The notes below the pieces were generated by a model, which was not told the origin of the DNA, made no database searches, and saw only the letters and a list, made by a program, of their open reading frames with translations. Below are positions 22,839-30,246 of a DNA stretch of 30,246 bases, in pieces (position 1 is the first letter of the stretch; each line of letters opens with the position of its first letter). This stretch comes from Planctomycetota bacterium. Its GTDB lineage: Bacteria; Planctomycetota; Phycisphaerae; Phycisphaerales; UBA1924. The stretch lies in the NCBI GenBank assembly GCA_023432465.1, contig JAEYUO010000096.1, positions 1 through 30,246 on the forward strand. Reading direction: 5' to 3'. The translations under genes were made by a program, and so were the position numbers.

Positions 22839-25058
22839 ATGACTGAGCGGCAGACAACTCCGGCGGGTGTGGAACCGATCGTCGGGATCGACCTGGGCAC
22901 GACGAACAGCCTGGTAGCGGTGGCCGGCTGGGGGGAAGGGGTTGACGCTTCGCGGCCGCGGATCCTGCCGGATGAGCAGGGCCGCGCAATGCTGCCGAGC
23001 GTGGTGCGGTTTGATGCGGCGGGAACGGGACGGGTTGAAGCGATCGGGCATGAGGCGCGGGCAGAGGCGGTGCGGTTCCCCGAGCGGACGGTGTCGAGCG
23101 TGAAGCGGCTGATGGGCCGGAGCGCGCAAGACGCCGCAGCGGACGTGCCGTATCTGTCGTTCAAGGTCGTGGCGGGCGAGCACGAGACGGCGCGGGTGGA
23201 GCTGCCCGGCGGAAGAGTGATCTCGCCGCAGGAGGTGAGCGCGATTATTTTGCGCAGGCTGAAGGAGCAGGCCGGGCGAGCGCTGGGGATGGAGGTGCGC
23301 AAGGCGGTGGTGACGGTGCCGGCGTACTTTGATGATGCGCAGCGGCAGGCGACGCGCGATGCGGGGAGGCTTGCGGGGCTGGAGGTCGTGCGGATCGTGA
23401 ACGAGCCGACAGCCGCCGCGCTTGCGTATGGGCTGGGTGTGAACGCGACATCGCCGCAGGTGGTGGTGGTGTATGACCTGGGCGGCGGGACGTTTGATGT
23501 GAGCGTGCTGCGGCTGACGCCGGCGGAGCGGAGCGGGAGCGGGGACGCGATCGGCGCGGACATTTTTCAGGTGCTCGCGACGGCGGGGGACACGCATCTG
23601 GGGGGCGATGACTTCGACCACGCGCTGGTGGCGCTCTTTACGCGAGAGATTCTTGAGTTGCTGGGGCGTGGCACGGGTGCAGGTGGTGGGCGGGAGCGAA
23701 ACAAAGGCAGGTACACAGAGGTCACAGAGGCGGACACAGAGGGCACAGAGAAGAAAGAACAAGAAGAGAGAGAAGAGAAGGAGAGCGGCGGGCGGCGTTC
23801 TCAGGAGAAAGTGGCCACGAGCAGCGGTGGTTCGTCCATGCAGCACGATGGGGAGATGCACGAGTTCGACCCCGAGACGCGCGTCGCGCTGCGGCAGTTT
23901 GCTGAGGCGGTGAAGATCAAGCTCTCAACCGACGAGCGTGCGAGTGTGCAAATCGACCTCGGCGGCGGGACGACGTACGACCGGACGATCACGCGCGAGG
24001 AGTTCGAGGGGATGATCGCGCCGCTGGTGGAACGGTCGATCGAGTGCTGCGAGCGTGCGCTGCGCGATGCGCGCCGACAGATGGAGGCCGCGGGAGAGGA
24101 GCGGCCGTCGTGCGTGGTGCTCGTGGGCGGCGCGACGCGCACGCCGCTGGTCCGACGCCGCGTGGAGGAGGTGTTCGGCATGCCGCCGTACACCGCGCTC
24201 GATCCTGATCAGGTCGTTGCGCTTGGCGCGGCGGTGCAGGCGGGCGTGCTGGCGCGGAAGCGGCAGGGGGGGCAACGGGGGGGCGCGGCGGCCGCGAGTC
24301 TGCTGCTCGACGTGCTGCCGCTGAGCCTGGGGATCGAGACGCGCGGCGGGGGCGTGGCGAAGCTCATCATGCGGAACTCGACCGTGCCGGCGCGGGCGAC
24401 GGAGATGTTCTCGACGAGCGTCGATGGTCAGACGTCGATCAAGCTGCACGTGCTGCAGGGCGAGCGCGAGATGGCCGTTGACTGCCGCTCGCTCGGCGAG
24501 TTCCACCTGTCGGGCCTGCCGCCGATGCCCGCAGGGATCCCGCAGCTTGAGGTGAGCTTCCTCGTGGATGCCAACGGCGTGCTGAACGTAAGCGCGGTCG
24601 AGAAGCGCAGCGGCAAGCGTGCCGCGCTGCAGATCGTGCCCAACCACGGGCTGACGCGCGAGGAGGTTGCGCGGATCGAGCGCGAGAGCGTGGAGTTTGC
24701 CCGGGAGGACATGACGCGCCACCGCGTCGCGGACCTGGTGACGAACTCGCGGCTGGATGTGCACTGGATCGAGCAGGCGCTGGCGCGCGTGGAAAGGGGG
24801 GCCGCGGGGGGGGCGAGCGAAGCGCGGGGCGCGGCGGAGGGCGAGGCGGCTGCTGCCGCGGCCGCGATGTTGGACCCGGCGTATCTACAAGAGCTCAAGG
24901 CTCAGATCTCAAAGCTCAAAGCTCAGATCGCCGCTGCGGAGCAGGACTGGCGCGGGGTGGATGCCAACGAGTTCCAGCGTGGGAAGGAAGCGCTGGACAA
25001 GCTGAGCATGCGACTGCATGAGGTGGCGATTGCGCAGTCGCTGCGGGGGGAGCAGTAA
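22839..25058 (+). CDS. hscA: Hsp70 chaperone, HscA-like, with in-frame repeat insertion
   Basis: A 739-residue ATP-dependent chaperone. The nucleotide-binding domain shows GIDLGTTNS (16-24), TVSSVKRLMGRS, VTVPAYFDDAQRQATRDA, NEPTAAALAYGLG, VYDLGGGTFDVSVLRL, GDTHLGGDDFDH and VVLVGGATRTPLVRRRVEE; the substrate domain shows LLLDVLPLSLGIETRGGG, LHVLQGEREMAVDCRSLGEF and VDANGVLNVSA. SSVKRLMGRS, AYFDDAQRQ and DCRSL are closer to HscA, the Fe-S assembly chaperone, than to DnaK, but no isc genes adjoin, so the HscA role is uncertain. E. coli HscA has 616 residues. The excess is mainly an insertion at about 275-340 inside the ATPase domain, built from a CACAGAG repeat and a Lys/Glu-rich strip, plus an Ala-rich, coiled-coil tail (about 655-735). 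The ATG at 22839 lacks a strong Shine-Dalgarno. Confidence 0.92.
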   Translation: MTERQTTPAGVEPIVGIDLGTTNSLVAVAGWGEGVDASRPRILPDEQGRAMLPSVVRFDAAGTGRVEAIGHEARAEAVRFPERTVSSVKRLMGRSAQDAAADVPYLSFKVVAGEHETARVELPGGRVISPQEVSAIILRRLKEQAGRALGMEVRKAVVTVPAYFDDAQRQATRDAGRLAGLEVVRIVNEPTAAALAYGLGVNATSPQVVVVYDLGGGTFDVSVLRLTPAERSGSGDAIGADIFQVLATAGDTHLGGDDFDHALVALFTREILELLGRGTGAGGGRERNKGRYTEVTEADTEGTEKKEQEEREEKESGGRRSQEKVATSSGGSSMQHDGEMHEFDPETRVALRQFAEAVKIKLSTDERASVQIDLGGGTTYDRTITREEFEGMIAPLVERSIECCERALRDARRQMEAAGEERPSCVVLVGGATRTPLVRRRVEEVFGMPPYTALDPDQVVALGAAVQAGVLARKRQGGQRGGAAAASLLLDVLPLSLGIETRGGGVAKLIMRNSTVPARATEMFSTSVDGQTSIKLHVLQGEREMAVDCRSLGEFHLSGLPPMPAGIPQLEVSFLVDANGVLNVSAVEKRSGKRAALQIVPNHGLTREEVARIERESVEFAREDMTRHRVADLVTNSRLDVHWIEQALARVERGAAGGASEARGAAEGEAAAAAAAMLDPAYLQELKAQISKLKAQIAAAEQDWRGVDANEFQRGKEALDKLSMRLHEVAIAQSLRGEQ
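23711..23785 (+). repeat. CACAGAG repeat plus purine tract inside the Hsp70 ORF
   Basis: Exact CACAGAG units at 23714-23720, 23723-23729, 23735-23741 and 23744-23750, spaced 9, 12 and 9 bases, all multiples of three, so the frame reads TEV-TEAD-TEG-TEK. A pure A/G tract of AAGAAAGAACAAGAAGAGAG type continues to about 23785. Composition is much poorer in GC than the surrounding gene. Confidence 0.85.
24891..24930 (+). repeat. CTCAAAG/CTCAGAT direct repeat in the Hsp70 C-terminus
   Basis: Direct repeats of the form GCTCAGATC and CTCAAAGCTCAAAGCTCA encode LKAQISKLKAQI, a short heptad-like coiled coil. The stretch resembles simple-sequence expansion and is AT-richer than the flanks. Confidence 0.5.
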
Positions 25059-25068
25059 GAAGTGCGGC

Positions 25069-25098
25069 CGCAGATGAACGCGGATGAACGCAGATCAG
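25069..25098. repeat. 10-bp tandem repeat CGCRGATGAA, three units
   Basis: CGCAGATGAA (25069-25078), CGCGGATGAA (25079-25088), CGCAGATCAG (25089-25098). It fills most of the 53-base gap between the convergent genes ending at 25058 and 25112. Confidence 0.7.
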
Positions 25099-25111
25099 TC
25101 GGAAATGGTGA

Positions 25112-25780
25112 TCAGGCTGAGGGAGCGGGTCTGATCGCCGCGCCGCACTCTGGGCACTTGCCCGCGGCCAGGCCGGTCAGGTCATAGTCGCACTCGCTAC
25201 AGCAGCCGGGTATGCGCCAGCGGATCTCGCGGCGGAGCCTGACAATCGAATAGATGAGCGCCGCGAAGGCCGCGAGGATGGAGAGATCGCCGAGGATACC
25301 GAGCCAGAGGATGTGGCGCGTGGACTGCCTGCCGTTGACATAGGCGGCCAGAGAGGCCGGCGGAACGGTTCCGGGGTGGGCACTCTCCAGGGCAATGAGG
25401 ATCTCGCGGCGGGTGCCGGGATCGAACTGAACGATGTGCTGGTGATCCTGAAAGTGCACGTTGACACGACGGACCTCGAAGGTGGGATGCCACACTCCGG
25501 CGCGGTCGGGAGTGGCGCTGATCATGCACGACACAAAGTCTGAATCGCCGAGCTGCGAGGAATCGAGTACCCGCCATGAGCCGTCGTGATGATGGAAGTG
25601 GTAGGTTGCGTTGCGCTGAACCCTGGGTAGCGCCTTGCGGAAGATGCCGGCGGTCGCTTCTCCGATCAGTGTCGCGTTGACGAATGCGGGTTGCCGCGCT
25701 GCGCTCAGCAGGATGTACCCGGCCGCCGCGACGATGATCGCCAAGTAACCGACCACGCGGAATGGCCTGAGGGTCCTCAC
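25112..25780 (-). CDS. Two-helix membrane protein with C-terminal zinc ribbon
   Basis: A 222-residue protein from a GTG start (25778-25780), with no clear ribosome site. A first transmembrane helix (about 8-26) leads to an external domain of about 130 residues with strand-like segments (NATYHFHHHDGSWRVLDSS, FEVRRVNVHFQDHQHIVQF). A second helix (about 158-180) returns the chain to the cytoplasm, where it ends in a zinc ribbon: C194-x2-C197 in CSECDYDLTG and C209-x2-C212 in KCPECG. The ribbon is the same short form as in the proteins at 2478 and 25913, but here it is C-terminal. The function of the family is unknown. The upstream same-strand neighbour is also a zinc-ribbon membrane protein, so the two may be cotranscribed. 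Confidence 0.85.
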   Translation of the reverse strand: MRTLRPFRVVGYLAIIVAAAGYILLSAARQPAFVNATLIGEATAGIFRKALPRVQRNATYHFHHHDGSWRVLDSSQLGDSDFVSCMISATPDRAGVWHPTFEVRRVNVHFQDHQHIVQFDPGTRREILIALESAHPGTVPPASLAAYVNGRQSTRHILWLGILGDLSILAAFAALIYSIVRLRREIRWRIPGCCSECDYDLTGLAAGKCPECGAAIRPAPSA

Positions 25781-25912
25781 GGATCAGATTGTCACATGGG
25801 GCGGTGGAGTTCGCAACAAGGACCGGGGCGCCTTCGGGACAGCGCGGGCCTTGGTGAAGCGGCGTGATGGCTGGTGCCTGAAGGCAGGGTCGCAGAAATC
25901 TGCCGGCCCAGA

Positions 25913-27496
25913 TCACTCCGGATCGCTCTCGATTCGCGCAATCGCACTTTCTACTGCCGCTCGCACAGGGGCGTTGGGATGCTCACGCACCTTTCGGAGA
26001 GCATCGAGGTGGGGCCGGGCTTCCATTCCGAGACGGCCGAGGCAGTCGGCCGCGGCATGAATCACCTCGGGTGCGGGGTCAGACAGCAGGGCTCCGAAGT
26101 ACTGGGGATCGATCCCGGCCTCGGCTCGATGCTGAAAGAGCGCTCGCACTGCCACCGCACGGACCGCCGGCGACGCGTCGTGGTCTGCGATCGAGCGCAA
26201 GAAGGCGGCTCCTTCGATTGTGGCGATGTGCACAACAAACAGGCCGCGATGGGAGTGCGGGGGCTCGCGTTGGACGAGTCGCCGCGCAGCGGCGATCGCC
26301 TCGGGAGTGCGTCGCATGAGTCCGATCAACACGCTCACACATTCGGTTCGGACCTGCGGATCTTCATCGTACAGTCCGTGCTCGACTGCCTGCACCCACG
26401 ACGACTCCCCGTTGAAGAGCTTGCGCGCCGCATGCGCTGCGGTCCATCGCACTTCTGAGGATGGATCATTGGTCAGCAGCAGGCAACACGTGTCTGAGAG
26501 GTTGATCGGAGGAGTCGCCGACTGCAACAAGCCCTGAAGACAGCGAAGTCGCACCGGCGCATGTTTGCTCTGAAGTAGGGTCTTGACCTCTTGTACATCT
26601 TTAGCGGCATTAGTTGCGCTTGCTCCGAGAGCGAAGGCGCCCGCCGCGGAGTATTGTGGGCTCAGGCCATCCATGACCGCGTCCAACAGCACGGGCCGCA
26701 GCCGCGGCACCGTATAGACGCCGGTGGCGAGAACTTCGATGGCACGAATCTTGACATCGGCATCGCCTGAGTTGAAGTAGAGCGTCTTGAGTGCTCTCGC
26801 TGCTTCGTCCGAGCCTCCAACTGCGCACGCGCCGATCAAATCAACGCTTGCACGCCGGACGGTCGGGTCTATGTCTCGGGTGAGTTCAATGAGTACAGGG
26901 AGGGCGGGCCGGAGTTCCGCGCCCAAGGTCTCAAGCAATGCGCATTCGGCTTTCGGCCAGCCCTGCGAAATGAACGCACGCGGCAGGCCGCGCAGCCTGC
27001 TGGGAGCAGCGAGCTGAACATGGGACGCGATGAGCAGCTTCTCGAAGGAGGTGAGAGGGGACAGCGTCGTGGCACGACCGGCTTGGAGAGGTTCAACGAC
27101 CTGTGTTGTGTAGAGCTTCTGTGCTTCCTTGCTCCAGAACGCCAGCACCAAGTTCAGTACCGGAATCGGAACCGCCGCGGCAATGCCATCTTCGAGCGTT
27201 CGCGGCGTGTAGCTTGAGCAGACGCCCAGCAGTGCGAGCAGCAAGCCAACGCATGCCAATCGCCATCGCCGACGCGTGGTGAAGAGCCTCGATTCTCGCC
27301 TTACCTCGTGGCCGCATTCAGGGCACTTCAGCTCGGGCACGCCGGTCATGTCGTACCAGCACCTGGGGCATCGTTTGCGGCCACGGGACCGGTCCTTGAA
27401 CAGGGCGATCCAGAGCACCATCGCCGCGCCCGCGACCAGCGCCCACGCCGCGGTGGTGAAAGCCCATTGGTACTCGAGCCACGAGGTCGCCGTCAT
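25913..27496 (-). CDS. Membrane zinc-ribbon protein with HEAT-like repeats
   Basis: A 527-residue protein. N-terminal module: helix (about 11-33), DRSRGRKRCPRCWYDMTG with C43 and C46, CPECG with C58 and C61, a TTRRRWR basic strip and a second helix (about 79-93). This parallels the protein at 2478 almost residue for residue through the second helix. The C-terminal 350 residues are different: helical repeats with the spacing of HEAT/armadillo units, for example ALPVLIELTRDIDPTVRRAS, DADVKIRAIEVLATG, SSEVRWTAAHAARKL, DPQVRTECVSVLIGL, SPAVRAVAVRALFQH, APEVIHAAADCLGRL and APVRAAVESAIARI. Such solenoids bind proteins, here probably on the outer face of the membrane given the two helices. Partner unknown. 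It is encoded upstream of the smaller zinc-ribbon gene, 132 bases apart. Its sequence looks less GC-rich than its neighbours. Confidence 0.9.
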   Translation of the reverse strand: MTATSWLEYQWAFTTAAWALVAGAAMVLWIALFKDRSRGRKRCPRCWYDMTGVPELKCPECGHEVRRESRLFTTRRRWRLACVGLLLALLGVCSSYTPRTLEDGIAAAVPIPVLNLVLAFWSKEAQKLYTTQVVEPLQAGRATTLSPLTSFEKLLIASHVQLAAPSRLRGLPRAFISQGWPKAECALLETLGAELRPALPVLIELTRDIDPTVRRASVDLIGACAVGGSDEAARALKTLYFNSGDADVKIRAIEVLATGVYTVPRLRPVLLDAVMDGLSPQYSAAGAFALGASATNAAKDVQEVKTLLQSKHAPVRLRCLQGLLQSATPPINLSDTCCLLLTNDPSSEVRWTAAHAARKLFNGESSWVQAVEHGLYDEDPQVRTECVSVLIGLMRRTPEAIAAARRLVQREPPHSHRGLFVVHIATIEGAAFLRSIADHDASPAVRAVAVRALFQHRAEAGIDPQYFGALLSDPAPEVIHAAADCLGRLGMEARPHLDALRKVREHPNAPVRAAVESAIARIESDPE

Positions 27497-27604
27497 ACCC
27501 GCAGCTTACCGGAGTGGACGGCTTGGGAGGCAGGGTAAACACCTGCGCCTGCTTGGCAGGCTCAGATATGAGGAGGATGGATAAGGACTTGAGTGGGGTG
27601 CGAA

Positions 27605-27624
27605 CCACGGGGCAAGCCCCGTGG
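27605..27624 (-). terminator. Perfect hairpin downstream of trpS
   Basis: CCACGGGGC (27605-27613), AA, GCCCCGTGG (27616-27624): a nine-pair stem 30 bases after the trpS stop on the minus strand. No T-run follows. It may be a dispersed palindrome serving as terminator. Confidence 0.55.
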
Positions 27625-27654
27625 CAATCGACCTCGGCTCGCTTCGCGGGCTGC

Positions 27655-28728
27655 TTACTGAGGCAGAACCCGCCGCATCCCGAAGTCAATCTGCATCGCC
27701 TTCTTGGCCATGTGCAGCGTCTCTTCGGCGACGATGTTGGCCTTGGCGATGCCGCGGCGGATGACGTCGTGCACAATCGCATCGCCCTCGGGGCCGTCGA
27801 GCTTGGCGCGACGTTGGCGCATGGGCTCGATGAGCGCGTTGATCGCCTCGCCGAGTTCGGCCTTGACGTGGCCGTCGCCGATGTTGTCTCCGGCGGCGTA
27901 GCGCTGCTTGAGTTCGGCCGCGCGGGCTTCGGGGAGGAAGATGCTGACGTACTGCATCAGGATGTTGTTGATGTCGCCGGGCTCGGTCGGGCTCTGGCGG
28001 CCGGTGGTGATCTTGTTGAGCTTCTTCTGGACGGTCTTGGCATCGTCGTAGAGGAAGATCGCGTTGCCGAGGGACTTACTCATTTTGTTGGTGCCGTCGA
28101 GGCCGACGAGGCGCGCGACGCGGCCGATCTTGGCGCGGGGGATGGGGAAGACGCCGCCGGCCTTGACGTGCTCGGGGGGTTCGACGCGGTTTCCGACGCC
28201 GCAGTACATCTGGTTGAACTTCAGCGCAACATCGCGGCACATCTCGATATGGGCTTCCTGGTCTTCGCCGACTGGCACCAGCTCGGGGCGGAAGGCGAGG
28301 ATGTCGGCACACTGTCCGACGGCGTACATGGGGAAGCCGAAGGGGTAGGTCTCGCCGAGGCCTTTGGTTTCGATTTCGGTCTTGAGGGTGGGATTGCGCA
28401 TCACCTTGTTGAACGGGATGAGCATCGCGAAGAGGAAGGTGAGCTCGGCGATCGCGGGGATCTCGGACTGGAGGACGAAGGTGGAGCGGTCGGGGTCGAG
28501 GCCGACGGCGAGCCAGTCCTTGACGATGCCGATGGTGTTGGCGCGGATGTCGGCGGGCTTGTCGGCCAGCGTCGTGAAGGCGTGAACGTTCGCGATGAGG
28601 AAGTAGCAGTCGTACTCGTCCTGCAGCTTCAGGCGGTTCTCCAGCGAGCCCACGTAGTGGCCAAGGTGCAGGCCGGTGTGGGTGGGCGTGTCGCCGGTGA
28701 GGATGCGGGGCTTGGTGGTGGTGGGCAT
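27655..28728 (-). CDS. trpS: Tryptophanyl-tRNA synthetase
   Basis: A 357-residue cytoplasmic class Ic aminoacyl-tRNA synthetase that charges tRNA-Trp. Visible: TGDTPTHTGLHLGHYVGSL with HLGH (21-24) as the HIGH motif, VGEDQEAHIEMCRDVALKFN, the usual nucleotide-binding and dimer segment (V-G-x-D-Q), and KMSKS (215-219) in DGTNKMSKSLGN. A C-terminal helical anticodon domain follows. TLLFAMLIPF-like text (ELTFLFAMLIPFNKVMRNPT) and FPMYAVGQCADILAFRP lie in the tryptophan pocket region. Length is slightly above the E. coli enzyme (334). No Shine-Dalgarno is seen, but the ATG gives the standard N-terminus. The gene is divergent from the ketosynthase-like gene with a 67-base gap. Confidence 0.97.
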   Translation of the reverse strand: MPTTTKPRILTGDTPTHTGLHLGHYVGSLENRLKLQDEYDCYFLIANVHAFTTLADKPADIRANTIGIVKDWLAVGLDPDRSTFVLQSEIPAIAELTFLFAMLIPFNKVMRNPTLKTEIETKGLGETYPFGFPMYAVGQCADILAFRPELVPVGEDQEAHIEMCRDVALKFNQMYCGVGNRVEPPEHVKAGGVFPIPRAKIGRVARLVGLDGTNKMSKSLGNAIFLYDDAKTVQKKLNKITTGRQSPTEPGDINNILMQYVSIFLPEARAAELKQRYAAGDNIGDGHVKAELGEAINALIEPMRQRRAKLDGPEGDAIVHDVIRRGIAKANIVAEETLHMAKKAMQIDFGMRRVLPQ

Positions 28729-28795
28729 GGGGAGGGAGTCTATCGGCCGTCACGAGACCGTTCGCGACCGGCAAGTCGGACCTACCCTTGCCTCG

Positions 28796-30124
28796 ATGTC
28801 TCGAAAAGTGGTGATTACCGGCTTGGGCGTTGTTTCCGGCTTTGGCGTGGGCATGGAGCCGTTGTGGGCCGCGCTGTGCGAGGGGCGGTCATGCCTTGCG
28901 CCGATCCGGCGGTTTGATGCATCGGGGTTTGCGTGCAAGCTGGCGGGGGAGTTGCCCGACGGCTTTGCCGCCAAGGACCACGTCCCTAAGAGCTATCGCA
29001 AGGCGACCAAGGTCATGGCCCGCGACAGCGAGATCGCCGTCGCCGCGGCGAAGGCAGCGGTGGAAGATGCGAAGCTGGTGACACGCGGGACGGGGGATGG
29101 GGAGGCGGTCGCGGCGACGACGTATCCGCCGGGACGGCTGGGGTGCCAGATCGGCGCGGGGCTGATCGCGGCGGAGACCGACGAGATGGCCGGGGCGATG
29201 GCCACTGCGGTGGGCGAAGACGGCAAGTTCACGCTGCGGCGGTGGGGGGGCGAGGGCGGCAAGGGCATGGAGGCGCTGACGCCGCTGTGGCTGCTGAAGT
29301 ACCTGCCCAACATGCTCGCCTGCCACGTGACAATCATCCACGGGGCGGAGGGTCCGAGCAACACGATCACCTGTGCGGAGGCGAGCGCAACCCTCTCGAT
29401 CGGCGAGAGTGTGCATGTGATCGAGCGCGGCGCGGCGGATGCGTGCTTCTCCGGCGGGTGCGAGAGCCGCGTGAACGTGATGGGGCTGCTGCGGTGGGAG
29501 ATGGCGGAGATGCTGTCGGCATCCGGGGAGGAGAGCGAGGGGTGGAAGTTGGTCCGGCCGTTTGATCCGGCGGCGACCGGGGGCGTCCTGGGCGAGGGGG
29601 GCGGGATTGTGATCCTCGAGGAGGAGACCTGCGCGAGGTCGCGGGGCTCGCGGGTGTATGCGCGGGTCGAGGGGTTTGGCGCGAGTCATTCGGATCCGGA
29701 AGAAACGGAAGCGACGCGGGATGAGGGGTTCCGGTATGCGATCGAGAACGCGATGGAGGATGCGGGCATCCGGCCGGAGCAGATCGATGCGATCGTGCCG
29801 ATGGGTGCGGGGGTGAAGCGGTTTGACGATGCGGAGGCGGGCGCGCTGCGGGCGGTGTTTGGCGCGCGGCTGGGCGCGATCCCGATGGTGACGCTGACTC
29901 CGAATGTGGGGAACTGCACGGCGGGATCCGGGGGCGTGCAGGTGGCGGTCGCGGCGAAGTGCATCGCCGAGCAGCGGCTCCCGGCGCGGCTGCATTCGGG
30001 AGAACCTGCCGCGGGAATCGATGCTGGGGCGTGCGCGGAGCGCGCGGCGAACCTAAGGTATGTCCTGGTCTGCACGGGTTCGCTCGGCGGCCAGAACGGG
30101 GCGGTGGTGCTGGGGCGCGCGTGA
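28796..30124 (+). CDS. Beta-ketoacyl-ACP synthase-fold protein (FabF-like) lacking catalytic histidines
   Basis: A 442-residue thiolase-fold protein. The N-terminal half follows FabF: KVVITGLGVVSGFGVG, FDASGF, and an active-site Cys region AEGPSNTITCAEASATLSIG with C193. In the C-terminal half, the site that normally reads N-A-H-G-T-G-T is VPMGAGV, so M336 replaces the first histidine. The K-S-x-x-G-H site is TPNVGNCTAG, so N373 replaces the second. RPFDPAATGGVLGEGGGIVILE and ALRAVFG confirm the alignment. Condensing ketosynthases need Cys-His-His; chain-length factors lose Cys but pair with an active partner. This protein keeps Cys and loses both His, so it may act as a thioesterase-like, acyl-transferring or structural partner. 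The ATG lacks a Shine-Dalgarno; it gives the family N-terminus. Confidence 0.88.
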   Translation: MSRKVVITGLGVVSGFGVGMEPLWAALCEGRSCLAPIRRFDASGFACKLAGELPDGFAAKDHVPKSYRKATKVMARDSEIAVAAAKAAVEDAKLVTRGTGDGEAVAATTYPPGRLGCQIGAGLIAAETDEMAGAMATAVGEDGKFTLRRWGGEGGKGMEALTPLWLLKYLPNMLACHVTIIHGAEGPSNTITCAEASATLSIGESVHVIERGAADACFSGGCESRVNVMGLLRWEMAEMLSASGEESEGWKLVRPFDPAATGGVLGEGGGIVILEEETCARSRGSRVYARVEGFGASHSDPEETEATRDEGFRYAIENAMEDAGIRPEQIDAIVPMGAGVKRFDDAEAGALRAVFGARLGAIPMVTLTPNVGNCTAGSGGVQVAVAAKCIAEQRLPARLHSGEPAAGIDAGACAERAANLRYVLVCTGSLGGQNGAVVLGRA

Positions 30125-30201
30125 AGTGCCGGGCGGGGTGATGAAGTGTTTTCCGTGGACGGCCGCGGATGTCTACGACGGACTTTGATAAGGAGCCGAG
30201 C

Positions 30202-30246
30202 ATGACCGGCGAGAACTACCGCGCACTGCGACGCCAACCCGTCGTC
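30202..30246 (+). CDS. Start of an unidentified gene, cut by the window edge
   Basis: An ATG at 30202 has GGAG seven bases upstream and stays open for the 15 codons visible (MTGENYRALRRQPVV). It is on the same strand as the ketosynthase-like gene, 77 bases after its stop, so both may share a transcript. The product cannot be identified from this fragment. Confidence 0.5.
   Translation, partial: MTGENYRALRRQPVV

Noticed and set aside
23711..25098. CRISPR array
   Set aside because: Repeat units are 7-10 bases without unique spacers of even length; they are simple repeats.

Overview
The window is GC-rich bacterial chromosome, most likely from the Planctomycetota, class Phycisphaerae. Evidence for this: two secreted proteins end in a GC-type dockerin with a final Cys; one exported lectin-like protein ends in the PAPG-AASLLALGG-RRRR form of the PEP-CTERM tail; three membrane proteins carry the short CPxCxYD...CPECG zinc ribbon; and short dispersed tandem repeats of the CACAGAG and GATGAACGC type occur. 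Many starts lack a clear Shine-Dalgarno sequence, others have a good GGAG. No rRNA, tRNA, CRISPR array or prophage is visible.

Layout. 1-500: tail of an IS630-type transposase, then low-complexity repeats and a double hairpin. 494-2407 (minus): an orphan MalK/PotA-type ABC ATPase and a small anchored protein. 2478-3782 (plus): a zinc-ribbon membrane protein. 3998-5104 (minus): class I fructose-bisphosphate aldolase fbaB. 5238-11102 (plus): a giant HWE histidine kinase with ten PAS domains and one GAF, followed by a receiver-only response regulator. 11103-13679: a 600-base hairpin-rich leader, an exported L-type-lectin-like PEP-CTERM protein, and an unknown anchored protein. 13697-16780 (minus): two tandem dockerin-tailed secreted proteins. 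16781-17244: a divergent region holding an inverted-repeat operator candidate and a promoter / structured RNA / intrinsic terminator unit. 17245-18289: three small overlapping envelope genes. 18297-18944 (minus): FKBP-like lipoprotein. 19144-20271: pdxA, convergent with sixA (20276-20863, minus). 21002-22600: SLC13/DASS transporter. 22839-25058: HscA-like Hsp70 with a repeat inside its ORF. 25112-27496 (minus): two more zinc-ribbon membrane proteins, one with HEAT-like repeats. 27655-28728 (minus): trpS. 28796-30124: a ketosynthase-fold protein lacking both catalytic histidines, then the start of another gene.

Most genes are single housekeeping or envelope functions, not one pathway. The coherent units are the kinase plus receiver pair, the two dockerin proteins, and the 17245-18289 operon. 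The best candidates for something undescribed are the structured RNA/attenuator ahead of that operon (about 16965-17187), the His-less ketosynthase, the repeat-invaded Hsp70, and the reuse of one membrane zinc-ribbon module in front of unrelated C-terminal regions. All assignments come from reading the sequence; no search or folding program was run.
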